Shown piece after piece: positions 33,970-44,794 of a stretch of DNA of 64,000 nucleotides. Each line of letters begins with the position of its first letter. Within the stretch, counting starts at the first letter, position 1. A model generated the notes under the pieces. It ran no database searches, was not told the origin of the DNA, and saw only the letters and a list, made by a program, of their open reading frames with translations. The DNA is from Adiantum capillus-veneris (taxonomy: Eukaryota; Streptophyta; Polypodiopsida; Polypodiales; Pteridaceae): NCBI GenBank assembly GCA_014529385.2, contig CM043960.1, forward strand, positions 124,787,543 to 124,851,542. The letters are read 5' to 3'. The position numbers were made by a program, and so were the translations under genes.

Positions 33970-34382
33970 TGTGCGCGTATGTCGCACGTGTCAATGCAAG
34001 GATCTTGCCGATACACTGTGTGCGAGCCACAAATGGCTCCAAGCACACAACAAGCCTAAACTAGTAAGCTCAAAGATGGCGTTGATGTGTCACTCACCGC
34101 TCTTCACTTCCTGTCGTGGAGGATTCCTCGCCGCGAAGAAGAGGGAGACACCGCTATGCCGCGCTCAACCGCCTTGCCATCGTCGTGCCGCAGCAATGCT
34201 CGATCGCACACTCTCTCTTTCTTTCTCTCTCTCTCACGCATACACACACACACAAGGAGATGAAGAAGAAGAAGATGGAGATGGAGAAAGAGCTCTCTTC
34301 AATTGCACAAATGAGAGAATGAGTGAATTTTAGGTTTAATTGACTTTTATATGAGCTCGCCCCATTCACACTTGGGCGCCCA
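33970..34382 (-). repeat. Gypsy LTR inserted in copia element D
   Basis: About 413 bp: on the minus strand it starts TGGGCGCCCAAG directly after the copia TTTTGTC and ends GCGCACA just before the PBS. A TATAAAAG box lies at about 34343-34351 (minus). It contains short CT, CA and GAA runs. The left boundary is exact by homology with element C; the other end rests on the PBS and terminal CA. Confidence 0.6.
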
Positions 34383-35698
34383 GACAAAAGATTCTTCTTG
34401 ATCCTAGGTACATAAAGTGCATCAACAAGTGTGAAAGAATTGCCATTATCAGCAGTAAGCACAATCTTTCCAACTCCCTGAACCGGATAAGAGGCATTGT
34501 TGGCACAAGTGACTGAATTCCCATGAGGGACAGACTTGAGAGCGGTAAAAAATTCACGATGTGAGGTAATGTGCTTTGTAGCACCAATGTCGAAATACCA
34601 CACATGTGCATCTGCAGCAACAACTGACATGCATGCATCATGGATAGCAGGATTGTAAGTGCACTCTGCACTAAAAGCCCATTCTGCATCAACATTAGCA
34701 TTACAGTCTCCTTTTACAGAAGACTCAACAATGGCTGCATTTGTAGTGGAACCAGTATTTGCAGTGGAACCACCCTCTTTCTTCTTAGCCTCTTTGGCCT
34801 TTAACTTAGGACACTGCTTGATCAAGTGATCATTAGCTTTACAATAATGGCAACGCATATTCTTTTTGCCCTTGTCACCAGAATTGCCAGACGATGTGCT
34901 GCAAGCAGAAGCATTGGGAACAGAAGTTTTGCCACTCGCAGCAAAACCATAAGAAGTGGCTGCATTGTTGTTAACACCCTTTCTTTGAGAAGCAATAAAA
35001 CCCTGTTCAATTGCACGCTCTCTAGTCCTGTTTTTTCTGGAAAGTGACTCTTGCAGCAGCAATGTGCATAATGCATCAAACTTGACAACTTTTGGATTTC
35101 CTTGGGTCATAAGTCTCCAAGTACTAGCAAAAGTCTGGTAATAGTTTGGTAAGGCATGAAGAACAGTCTGCATAAGGGAACTGTCTGAAATGACTTCACC
35201 TGCAGAAATAAGTTGCTCATTGATATCCTTGACACCAACAAGGAAAGTGTCCATATCATCTTTCTCATGCATAATCTTCGACTCCGGCTCTTTACGCAAC
35301 AAAGCAATTTTAGCCTCATTGCGGCTTGCATAAAGACCTGCTAGAATATCCCGAGCCTGTTTTGCAGAGTTTGTTGAACGAATGTGGGGAACAATGGTGC
35401 GCTTCACAGACAACACAATCAATGCATGAGCCTGCACATCCTTTACATCCCAACGAGCTTGTTCTGCCGTAGGCAAAACAACTCTAATAGCAGCAATCCT
35501 TGCAGCAAGACCTGCAACATCCTCAACCTCGCCTACATCCTCATAACCAGGACGTACATCAATGCCTTGCATAATGTTCCAGACGCCCTTTGACACAAGA
35601 ACATGTTGCATCATATAAGCCCACATAGAGTAATTGTCCCCATCCAACCTGTCCTCACCAGCAAACATCTTGAACACATCTGTGTTGTTGTCAGCCAT
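34382..35698 (-). pseudogene. Element D Gag-protease, open frame truncated by gypsy LTR
   Basis: ATG at 35696-35698 (MADNNTDVFKMFAGEDRLDG). Gag continues (NYSMWAYMMQHVL, KSVKRT-like region, DMDTFLVGVKDINEQL) to a zinc knuckle CHYCKANDHLIKQC, then a protease with WYFDIGATKHITSH, where the usual DSGA is DIGA. The copia part is open to IKKNLLS at 34382. The reading frame then runs on into the gypsy LTR to 34154, giving a meaningless tail (serine/valine/GA-coded). Gag is the best preserved of this family in the window. Confidence 0.88.
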
Positions 35699-36050
35699 GG
35701 TGAATGTTGCACTTGATGTAAAAACTGCCCGAAAATAGGAGAAACAAAGCAGGAACAACACGTGCTATATAGCACAAACCATAGAAGACTGTAAGGCACC
35801 TGTTATGTAGAAAACAACACTAACAAAAATTTTGCACAAGATGACGAAATTGCCTGTGCAAACCTGCCTATAGTGGAAACGGAGGTCGAAATGATCCCGA
35901 ATCAAAAATTTGAGCAGACTAAGCTCTACGAGCTTGCCCGAAATGTTTGTCGACTTGTGGATGCTCGCCAAAGCTCACTAGAATCCGGAGAAAGTGAGCA
36001 GGCGTGTGCTGGAGCAGCTGACGACTAATAAGCCCGGGAGGACGCAACCT

Positions 36051-36062
36051 GCTCTGATACCA
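36051..36062 (-). promoter_or_regulatory. Primer binding site of element D (initiator Met tRNA)
   Basis: The minus strand reads TGGTATCAGAGC two bases inside the 5' LTR. Confidence 0.92.
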
Positions 36063-36064
36063 AT

Positions 36065-36291
36065 TTTTGGAATTAGGGTTGCAGAGAAACACACACAGCT
36101 TGGAGAAGACGAAGGAAGCTCAAGGTACACAATAGAGAGTGTGTTACTTGGTGTGCGATGGAAAGATAGATAGCCCTAGAGTGATGGGCATATATACAAT
36201 GCTCGAGGGGAAAACCATCCTAAAGAGGGAAAAAATGCCCTGGTGGTCCTAGTGTGTTCACACACATCACTACCACATGTATATGGTAACA
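36065..36291 (-). repeat. 5' LTR of element D
   Basis: 227 bp; it matches the 3' LTR of element C (16980-17207) in reverse complement with many substitutions, for example GACCACCAGGGC against GACTGTTGGGGC. The two insertions are therefore old and independent. Confidence 0.88.
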
Positions 36292-36299
36292 TGCCCAAA

Positions 36300-36960
36300 T
36301 TATACTGGGCATATCCTGTAATGAACATGACCCAAGTGACGACATTATGGAACTTTTCATCCTTTTTCAAGGGCACCACATTTGGCATACATATCGACCA
36401 AAGCACTGCAACAATGCTTGCTCTTCCTGCCATGCTTGACTTATGTAGTGAATATTGCTTTTGCTCTGTATTGGATTTACAACCACTAGGACATCTTCCT
36501 TCAATAGTCCTTGACTAGAAATCTCATCATGCAATCTCTTGCCCATGTGAAGGAGGCTGCGAGGAAAGTGATTGCATTTAGAGAGAGGCCTTGCCTTTGG
36601 AGTTGGTGGAAAAAATCCAAGATCTTCCTTGGCACAACTATATTGGGCATATCTTGCAATCAACGCAACCCAAACAACGACATTGGGGAGAGGATACCCA
36701 AAAGAACTTTTCATCCTTTCTCTCAACTGGATCAATACATATTGACCAAAGCATTACAACAATGCATGCTCTTCATGTCTATGCTTGACTTGTGTAGTGA
36801 ATATGGCTTCTTCTTGTAGTGGATTTACCATCGCTTTGTGGACACAAAACCCATGACAGTTTTCACTCAAACAGAGAGGCCTACAGAAGAGTGCTTTCTT
36901 GCCACAAAAGATCATGTCGAACCAAGCAGTGCATGCAAGCAATAACGCACTTTCCTCGTT
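36300..36960 (-). pseudogene. PPR protein pseudogene fragments, internally duplicated
   Basis: In broken minus-strand frames two diverged copies carry PPR-like text: HNVVTWVMFITGYAQ (about 36300-36350) and PNVVVWVALIARYAQ (about 36640-36690), plus HEEHALL and HGFCVHKAMVNPLQEEAI (about 36755-36860). The pattern [D/N]VV.W..[M/L]I.[G/R]YAQ is typical of plant PPR proteins. The two copies (about 36305-36545 and 36641-36880) align over most of their length. PPR proteins act on organellar RNA; these fragments cannot. Confidence 0.6.

Positions 36961-36964
<4 letters not shown>

Positions 36965-37030
<66 letters not shown>
36965..37030. repeat. (GA)n microsatellite
   Basis: Pure GA run of 66 bp at the end of the PPR relic. 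Confidence 0.97.
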
Positions 37031-37032
<2 letters not shown>

Positions 37033-37359
37033 AAGCCATTTTAGCCAAACCGAGAAGGCCACCTAGAGCAATGTGGAGGCAGATTTTTGAATTTGCATAT
37101 ATGCTAACGAAGAAACAAGAGATGAAAGGTTCCATGCAAGACAAAGCTGGCGAGCCCGCTCATAACTAAGTAACACATAGCATTAAAGAGGGGTGGTAAG
37201 GGGATTAGGGCCAGGAAGTTCGGGCACGAAGGTCAAGGAGATGGCAGCCGTGAGTGTCAACTCAAAAACTAAACCCAGCCATGAATTAAAAACTTTAAAC
37301 TCGAACAGTGCCTATTGTCTTACAATAAAGGGTTATAAAAACGGACAAGGGTACAACAT

Positions 37360-37500
37360 GTGCACGCGGGTGAGATGGCTAGCCCATGTGTCACAAAACT
37401 TGGGTTGTGAGGTCCTTGGTTCAAAAGCGAGTGGCAAGGGCCCGATTTTTTGCGCTGTCCAGGTTTGGTTTCCTCTCGATTTTTGTGATGCCCGGATTTA
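37360..37500 (+). repeat. tRNA-derived SINE-like sequence
   Basis: tRNA-like promoter boxes: tggctagcccatg (A-box-like, 37376-37388) and ggttcaaaagc (B-box-like, 37418-37428), 29 bases apart, followed by a tail. The segment cannot fold into a proper tRNA on inspection, so it is more likely a SINE head than a tRNA gene. Confidence 0.5.
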
Positions 37501-37551
37501 GTTTTGCCTTGATTTTCATGTTGACTGGGTTTCTACCTTCTTGGACTCTCC

Positions 37552-37555
<4 letters not shown>

Positions 37556-37591
<36 letters not shown>
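37556..37591. repeat. Poly-C tract
   Basis: About 36 C, the longest homopolymer in the window. Confidence 0.97.
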
Positions 37592-37594
<3 letters not shown>

Positions 37595-37654
37595 GTCTTC
37601 CCCCTTTAATGCTATGTGATAATTAGTGTCGTGGCTGGCTGATTGAGGTCCTCA

Positions 37655-37810
37655 GCACTAAAAAGCACAGGGTGTTAAATGAACCCCCATTGGTGGGATT
37701 GATGGTGCAAAAATTGGGCACATTTTTCACAGCAGGCGATAGCTGTCCAATAGGTCTGGGTTTACTTTTTTGTATTCAAGTTTACTTCTCCTTGCATCTA
37801 TTTACCTTGA
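37655..37810. repeat. Dispersed repeat R3, copy 2 (inverted relative to copy 1)
   Basis: It shares tcagcactaaaaa, ccaataggtctgggtttact and agtttacttctccttgc with the reverse complement of 32575-32730. Confidence 0.75.
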
Positions 37811-39516
37811 CTTTCTAAGACCGTTTTTAGACAATGGAGCATGGAGAGAGTGGCCACTTGGAAACATTTCATTGGGATAAAGGAAAGATCTAAAAATAAA
37901 GCTTCCACAATAAAGTTGCATGGAGACCTACAGAGCTATGCACGTGGTAGCAACAATGGCCAAATTTTGTAAGCTCACAAGGAGTAGTAGCATAGTGGTT
38001 GAATTCTATAAGGTCACGAGAAGCAGTAGACTTGAAGGGGTAGCAACAAAGATTGAATTTTGTAAGGTTACAAGGAGTAGCACAACGGAGCGGTCATCTA
38101 CATGTCACCGAAGATATTTCAAGTGACAAAAGCAAAGAAAAGCTGCTTTAAAAGGTGGACCTTGCTACATGAGGATTGGAATTTGAACGTTGTCATGGAG
38201 CAGAGCCATGCCCATGAAGTTTCCAAGGATACTGTGTGGGTTTGTAACGATTTTGGCGTTGAGGGGTACAATTTGTATGGGGGTTGGTGGAGTGGCATAA
38301 GAAGACTCCATCGAGACGATGCAAGAGCACAAGAATTGTATGCATTTGTGGTTTATAATGTTTTGAGACTGGCTAAGATTTTTAGGTTACACATAAATTG
38401 AATTGGGTGTACTGAAGTAAATCTTCCCTATGACTAATCAAGATCCTATCCTTGATATCATCAATAGCACAACCAACACAACTAGCTAGTATAGCCCTCC
38501 ATCGTCTCATGAATCTAATTATGATTATAGATGATGACTCAAATTACCGAGTTGAAGAGGAGATTTTAATGATGTGGGGGACAAAGATAAAGAATAGATG
38601 GTCGTATGTTGTAAAACATGGTGACGATGAGGAAGAGGATCAATCTAGGATCATCACAATTAGTCTTTCATCCCTCTTGTTCAAAGTTCATCTACACATG
38701 GATCTACCTCATATATCATTGCCCTAGAAGAGCAATTGGATATGCTTCATCTGAGATCATTTGTTGTAGCCATGTTACCTAAGAATATCTTAGAGAATGA
38801 TTTGAATGCTTTATTACATACCTTCTCTAACCTGTTTGGCCATATAGCTAGGGGCGCATGGATACATAATATCGAATGGAAGCCAGGTTAAGGCGTAGGG
38901 TTAACTTGAGCTACATGAGTCAAAGCTAAAATAATTGAGAAAGAGAATAACGTCGGACCAGTCAAAAGCTGATTGCCACAACTTTGGAGATGTGGTCATT
39001 GCCCACGACCGACAACACCAATCACACTTTTTTGAAGCCATTTGAAGCTGACACCATCAAGGCATGCGAGGAATTACTGAATCCTAGTCATCCAACTTTT
39101 CTACACAACAAGGTCGTCTTAGCCATCTTGCAGTACTACTTTTTACAAAGAGAGCAGCCTAGTGTGGATGGGATAATTACCATTCCGAAGTCCCCTCATA
39201 CTTGTAATGTCTTCTACTATTGTGTCATGCATTGCCGTTCAAATTTCACCAGATGATCTATGATTCTTGGAAGGAGCAAGCTAGGAGGTTCAAGCTCCAA
39301 AATAAATCTAAAGTAGCTAGATTTAGCTCTTATGCAACACAAATATTGGGTGGGTGAATCTCACCACGTCCATAGGCACTTCTACACTTGGCAGTAGGTC
39401 TACAATAGCTGCAAACCTTATGTTCGTGACCGACATCTTCTAAATCCATTTGGTAGGGGATTCAAACCAGCTAGAGAGCAAGGTCATGGATGTTGAGAAG
39501 GAGGAAGAAGTAGAGT

Positions 39517-39602
<86 letters not shown>

Positions 39603-39800
39603 ATTAAATGATACAACATTTGGTCGAAGATCTCAGATTGGGACAAGCAAGGGTGTGCTCGATTGACAAACAATCTTGAAATTGGCAGCTTGCATACACA
39701 CATCATTCAAGATCTATTCTTCTAAAGGCAAACCACTCAAGGCATGCAAATTTTTTTGCATTGAGAGTCAAATGTGCCCTTCATGCTCCATGTCAAGTGC
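37811..39800. other. No recognised gene
   Basis: Frames at 37920-38401, 38452-38727 and 38984-39256 have no recognisable motif. A short tandem pattern (gaattttgtaaggtcacaaggagtag, about 37964-38080) accounts for part of the first. A (GA)n run lies at 39518-39601. Confidence 0.5.
39518..39601. repeat. (GA)n microsatellite
   Basis: Pure GA run of about 84 bp. Confidence 0.97.
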
Positions 39801-39829
39801 GCTACTCTTAATGGACCATAACATGTAAT

Positions 39830-41900
39830 TGACTACCTTCTAGTCTAGGTTGTCTTCTCTTGCAGGAGATTGCAGTCCCCTATGCTTGAATCTTGAAGGC
39901 ATCCAAAGGTAGGTGGTATTATGCATGGCCACAAGCTCATGTATGTGATATTAGGCAAGAACTTGACATATGCATGGCCAAGGACTCCTTGAAGAACTGT
40001 TAATTATTGAAATGCTTTGGACATGTATGTCAAAATGTGGTGTACTTTTGAGAGCACAAAATGTTATTGATGAGCTTTTTATATGGGAAACAAGATTTGG
40101 AATGCAGAATGGGAAAAAGGAATACGAAAATGCAAAGGGCAAGAAACTATCAAATAGGGGTCGGAACGAGAAAAGAATCATGAAATGGAATCCCAAAGAT
40201 GGCCATTTCCTTTGACTATGGTCTCTTGGAATTAGTTTATTGTAGGATATGCCCAATATGGGTAGTACCAGGAAGCAGGAAGCAGGAAGAGGAGACGTTC
40301 AAAGTGGGATGGGTGAAGAAGGTCTAGATTGCAGTCACCTACTCTTGCATCTTGAAGGCATCCAAAGGAATGTGGTATTATGCATGGCCATGGGCTTTTG
40401 GTTGTTTTCATTGAATGTGAAGTGAGGGACTGTCTCCAAATTAGATTGCCTATGATTTCATCTTGGAGGCATGTTGCATCATGCAACACAATGTGGACAA
40501 ACAATTAATGATGAGCTTATTACTCAAGGGCTGCTAAGTGCTTTCCAATTTCTTGGGTTCTAAAAATTTCATGTGGCAAAACACAGGAAGTTGGCATGGG
40601 TAAACAAACTCATTATGAGAATAATACTTAGAGGGCTGCTAGAAAATGACATTATGCTTGTTAATGCTTTCATTGACATGGGTGAAGAATGCCATCAATT
40701 GATCACCCATTAAGGCACTGCTAGGAAGATTTGGGTTGTTTTCTGTAACTAAGAAACGAGGATGTACATACATGCGTGAGAGAGGGGACTCAATGGATCT
40801 TTTTTCACTGCTTTTGTATCTGTCCCAAGAACAAGTCGCGCACTCGAAGCGTGAAACTAATTTTTTAGAGTCTGTTTGAATTTGATGATGCACACAAAAA
40901 CATCTTGGAAAGCATTATCAAAGAAAAATGTTGATGAAAAGTGTGTTACAGACAGCTAGGAAAGAGTTGGCAGTTTGTTGATGCAAGAAACAGAGGCACT
41001 GATAGCCTCGATGACATGGATTCTATCCAAATTTTGTGTGCATCCGGTTGAGCCAAAAGCTGAGCAAGGTGAACAATGTTTTAAATGATGGAGGAGGGCA
41101 TCATAGGTGACATTGCAGATGCTGGCACAAAGAAGTAGTGTGTCTGCTAGATGTCATGACGCTAGGAATCCTCCAATGTTGAGTAGACAACAGCCAACGT
41201 GATGCATGATAAGATGGCATCATTGAAGATTGTCACACAATTGGTAGTGAGGAACATGGATTTGTAGTGATACTTGAACACCCAGAGAAAGACTCCAGTC
41301 AATAGGTCCCTCCTATGCAAGTATGCATCTACCCTCATCTAGCAAAAGGATCGCATGCCAATTGTATGTGATTTCCATTATTTGGATGAGCCTTGCTTCC
41401 ACCTCATCTTCTTCCTTTCCCACTTCGAAGGCGCTTATGGACCACAACGCACATTGCAAACTCTCCGCTAGGGCCTCCACTGTTAGAGCCTTGCTTGTCA
41501 TTGGTGGATCATGGCAGAACACTAAAAATTCATGTTTTTTTTTTAATCGTGTGTTGTTGAAAAAATATGTCATGCTTGGCAATGCCTTTGTTCACATGTT
41601 TGCTAAATGTGCTGCACTTCAAAGAGAACCAAAGCTTCTCCAAAAGCTTCGCGTCGAGTGTGGCCTCTTGGAGTGCATTGATTGTAGGATTTGCCCCAAA
41701 AGGCCAAGGCCAGAAAGCTCTAGTCTGTTTTCGATAGATGCAAATCATTGGCCTCTCTCTTGATTGTTGCAGGATTTGCTCCACAAGGGCAGCACCATAA
41801 AGCTCAGGATGCATTCAGAGATGTCGTGCTTGGCCATGTTTTGATAGATATGTATGCCAGTTGGGTACCCCAAAGACTGCGAGTTTGTGTGAGTGTAAAT
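39830..41900 (+). pseudogene. PPR protein pseudogene, heavily decayed
   Basis: Several + strand pieces in different frames fit PPR motifs: LWTCMSKCGVLLRAQNVIDEL (first 20 residues at about 40010-40070), GLLENDIMLVNAFIDM (about 40632-40680), VMLGNAFVHMFAKCAALQ (about 41570-41625), and RDVVLGHVLIDMYASW (about 41815-41865). These echo the recurring NALVDMYAKCG and GYAQ patterns of plant PPR arrays. Between them are long stretches without similarity. The block may be one old gene or a few tandem fragments. Confidence 0.5.
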
Positions 41901-42514
41901 GAGTGAACTTACATAATTTTTATTGCAAAGAATGTAGATGAAGGTGACAAGGACTAAATTTTTTTGTCATGCCAAACAAAGGGACACATGGGCAATACAC
42001 CACAACATGGCAACGTGGAATGATACATGTTTTAATAAAACATCGGTAATGAGTTCTTCCTTGTACAACTCTAGTAGAAGAAGCATAAGTCCCCCTTCAA
42101 CACTGGAGGCAATAAAATGGTAGGGGAAGGGCACGTTCCCTATGGTATTATTGTGAACGTGGAGGGTGAAGTACACGTTCCCTACAATATTATTATAAAT
42201 GTGGAGAACAATGCTAGCTCAACACCATACATACGTATGGTTTTTTTTATAATGGGCACAAGCATCGCAATGCAGGATATGCATCTCTCTCCATCTTCAA
42301 ATACTACAATGTGTAAATTTTTACCTCCATACATCTTTTAATGCAATATCTCATTTGTGATGCGAGGTCATATAGCTTTTGACGAAAGCTTTGAGGAGAT
42401 ATGATATGCAACCATCATCACAAGCTATGTCATGAGGTAAAATCCACATGACTATCACTTCTTTACTTCTTACTGCATGCGAAGTGAAGCAATCAAGGCA
42501 AACTAGTTACTATA
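41900..42514. other. No gene seen
   Basis: A 42-bp imperfect tandem duplication (about 42123-42206; cacgttccctatggtattat and its variant) is the only structure found. Confidence 0.5.
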
Positions 42515-42739
42515 TATATTTTTGAAATGGTTATGGGATCAATGAAACCCACATGAACGCGTAATTAAGGCATTGGGCTCCCAAAGTGGAGATCATGAAT
42601 TCAAATAATCATCGCGAGGGGGAGAGTCCACACTGTTGACATTTTGGGCACCCTCCAATCACCTCAATGTTTGGGTGAAATTGTGCATGTCGTTGATCCC
42701 ATCACTCGGGCTTCATTAAAGACCCGTGTGATTCAGTGT

Positions 42740-42774
<35 letters not shown>

Positions 42775-42835
42775 CTCCCAAGGTGGCAAAAAGGTGTGCC
42801 CTTCATAGCAAAAGTACAAACCTAGGACGTCCTTT
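42515..42835 (+). repeat. SINE-like repeat R2, second copy, with poly-G
   Basis: The + strand has attaaggcattgggctccc and gaattcaaataa in the positions of the A and B boxes of 32258-32575. A poly-G run (42746-42772) replaces the corresponding short C/G segment of that copy. Confidence 0.65.
42746..42772. repeat. Poly-G tract
   Basis: About 27 G within repeat R2. Confidence 0.95.
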
Positions 42836-43360
42836 CATGAGGGAAGCAAAAATTGGCCTAAAAACCATGTCTACTTGCAGTTCCAAGATTCTGTCATTCG
42901 AGTGGATCTTGTGATGGGTCGAGCACATCCTCTAGGAAACAGGTTTATAATTGATCATAGATCTGACACCACAGTTCACTCGGCCCCATTGCAGTATTGT
43001 TACACGTGTAAAGCGGACACTGATGTTGGGGAAGATTCTCCTTATCTGGATGTACTACCTGGGATAACTGAGTCGGACAATGTGGATTGGGTCCACCTAG
43101 CAGCAACCATAGACACTTGGGGAAATAGGGGGACAACCTGGGTAACACCTGAGGGGGATGAAATGCCCATACCCTTAAATATGCTACAAGCAATGCATAT
43201 AGCTTCTGACAAGACGCATCCTCATATAACAAAGACAACATACAAGTGGGTCCCTAAAGCTTCTTTAGCAACCATAGCTAGTGCTAAAAAACAGAAGCCT
43301 TGTAAGAAACGTCCACTCGCCCCAAGAAATGTAAAGAAACGTTGCGTTGGATTCCTATAA
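42836..43360 (+). CDS. Unrecognised ORF, first of two adjoining frames
   Basis: An open frame from before 42848 (WPKNHVYLQFQDSVI) to a stop at 43358-43360, about 165 codons. Composition looks coding rather than repetitive: LVMGRAHPLGNRFIIDH, QYCYTCKAD, ITESDNVDWVHLAATIDTWG and MPIPLNMLQAMHI. It ends in a Lys/Arg/Cys-rich tail (KKQKPCKKRPLAPRNVKKRC). No upstream ATG is obvious near the start of the frame (GTG or internal ATG at LVM). It overlaps the next ORF by 19 bases. No family was recognised; it may be an exon or a piece of an unknown mobile element. Confidence 0.35.
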   Translation, partial: HEGSKNWPKNHVYLQFQDSVIRVDLVMGRAHPLGNRFIIDHRSDTTVHSAPLQYCYTCKADTDVGEDSPYLDVLPGITESDNVDWVHLAATIDTWGNRGTTWVTPEGDEMPIPLNMLQAMHIASDKTHPHITKTTYKWVPKASLATIASAKKQKPCKKRPLAPRNVKKRCVGFL

Positions 43361-43782
43361 AACTATTGGAAGCCCAAGGCTACTATGAAGGAAATGATCA
43401 AATCTGGGTGTCAAAACGTAGATTGAGTTCTTACCTGTCACCTGACCCATGTGAGCCCAATCCCATAGCTCCAAAACAAATCAATGATCGCGGAAAGAAA
43501 AAAATTACAAAATGCTACACACCTGCTCCAGAGTTAGTTTGGGTACTGAAGAAAGAAGGATTTGTTCCACTTAGCTCAAGAACAGGGAAATCAAATGAAG
43601 CTTCTTGCTCTTCATGTAGTTCCTATACGGAAATAGAAGCTTCAACACAACCTCCACCTACCATTGTACATATCCATACAAGCAAGAAAGAGTTTGCACC
43701 TCCCGTTGTAAGTTCACCACCTACAACAATGTTGCAAATAAAATCCTGGGAGAGTACCTTACCCCCTCTGTGTGTTCCGTGA
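43342..43782 (+). CDS. Unrecognised ORF, second of two adjoining frames
   Basis: About 146 codons, shifted +2 relative to the preceding frame. The frame continues upstream of its nominal TTG as STRPKKCKETLRWIPIKLLE, so the two were probably one reading frame joined by a frameshift near 43310-43340. Text: GYYEGNDQIWVSKRRLSSYL, YTPAPELVWVLKKEGFVPL, then a Ser/Thr/Pro-rich tail ending LCVP at 43782. Function unknown. Confidence 0.35.
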   Translation: MRWIPIKLLEAQGYYEGNDQIWVSKRRLSSYLSPDPCEPNPIAPKQINDRGKKKITKCYTPAPELVWVLKKEGFVPLSSRTGKSNEASCSSCSSYTEIEASTQPPPTIVHIHTSKKEFAPPVVSSPPTTMLQIKSWESTLPPLCVP

Positions 43783-44662
43783 CGCTTTTTAAAAAACCTT
43801 CTTCCAGTAAGATTTGCACGATACCTCTAGTCATTTTAGTAGCTGGTGTTCCCTTTTTGTTAGTGAAAAATAGAGAATATTTTTTTTTAAATGCATAAAT
43901 TTTTGACTTGTCAAACACCCAGAGGATACTCATTGCAAAGAAAAAGATGAATCATGAAAAGGCATCATGATTATACTCACATTTCATGATATTTCTATTG
44001 ATAATGAAAAAGGGAAGAATATTTTTGGCTTGCCCAAAGGGAACAGGCTAGAGATGACTTCTCTATTTTCTTGGATAAAAATACATAATATAAATGTTGG
44101 AAGAAAAAAATTTGATTGGTCAGTGATGCAATAAGGACTCAATATGATGTAGTAAGGACTCAGTAGAAGGGAAGTGTGTCAAACCAATGAATCATGATGA
44201 GAAGGTTTACAACAAATATCTCAACTTTTAATACTGATCTCGAGTATATTGTCCCAACACACTGCCCTAGACAGAGTGTGTGTGAATCCACTAGCAGCGA
44301 GGTGTGTGAATTCGGTGGTGGCGCATGGGTGATGGTCACACTTGGGGTACAGGCCAATGTGGAGGGCAGAGTAGACGGCAAGTAGGGACGGCGGGGGAAA
44401 GAAGTACGTACTAGGGTGAACGTAGACGCCATGACGGCGGGCAGGGCAATGTAGTGCACGCAAGTGAGGGCTCCATGTGGATTTGGCCCCGACACAGGCA
44501 TCATACACATGCACCTAGTTGCAGCATGCGAGGGATTACCAGCGTATACTAGGGTTGCTGATTGAGGCAAGCGGAGCAAAGGTGCTCCAACTTCTCTCTC
44601 CAGGATGGAGCTCACTAAAACGAAGTGCCACAATGGATTAACAGGAGGCTATGAGGAGAATC
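43783..44662. other. No recognised gene
   Basis: Frames at 44160-44633 and 44221-44514 lack motifs. The last five bases (gaatc, 44658-44662) are the left target duplication of the mini-element. Confidence 0.5.
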
Positions 44663-44794
44663 TGTTAGACAAGGGGAACTAGAACCTTGGAGTCCACCTC
44701 CCAACCACCCACTATATAGCATGGCTCCTAGCCCTTTGCCCTAGTTGGAATCCCTTTCCACACTGCCTAGCCCGGCCTTGCCGTTGTCCTGACA
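44663..44794 (-). repeat. 3' LTR of the chromodomain mini-element
   Basis: 132 bp, tgttag...ctgaca on +. It lacks 21 bp present in the other LTR near the ggccttgcc repeat; otherwise there are about three substitutions. Confidence 0.92.

Larger units (their letters stand above)
34382..36291 (-). mobile_element. Ty1/copia element D: 5' LTR, gag and protease only
   Basis: A minus-strand relative of element C. It has a 227-bp 5' LTR (36065-36291), an initiator Met tRNA PBS (36051-36062) and gag-protease (35698-34382). It ends abruptly at 34382, where a gypsy LTR begins. The rest of pol and the 3' LTR are not found on the other side, so they were lost or lie outside. Confidence 0.88.

Noticed and set aside
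34154-35761. A single 535-aa gene
   Set aside because: It is copia Gag-protease running into an unrelated gypsy LTR at 34382, and the 21 codons before the Met at 35698 lack homology.
37360-37440. A tRNA gene
   Set aside because: Only box-like motifs are present; stems do not pair on inspection, and the flanks resemble a SINE.
42117-42341. 74-aa ORF with a repeated HVPY.I..NVE motif
   Set aside because: It results from a 42-bp tandem duplication in noncoding DNA; no other coding evidence.
44160-44633. 157-aa ORF on the minus strand
   Set aside because: No recognisable domain, odd composition, and it lies in transposon-flank sequence.
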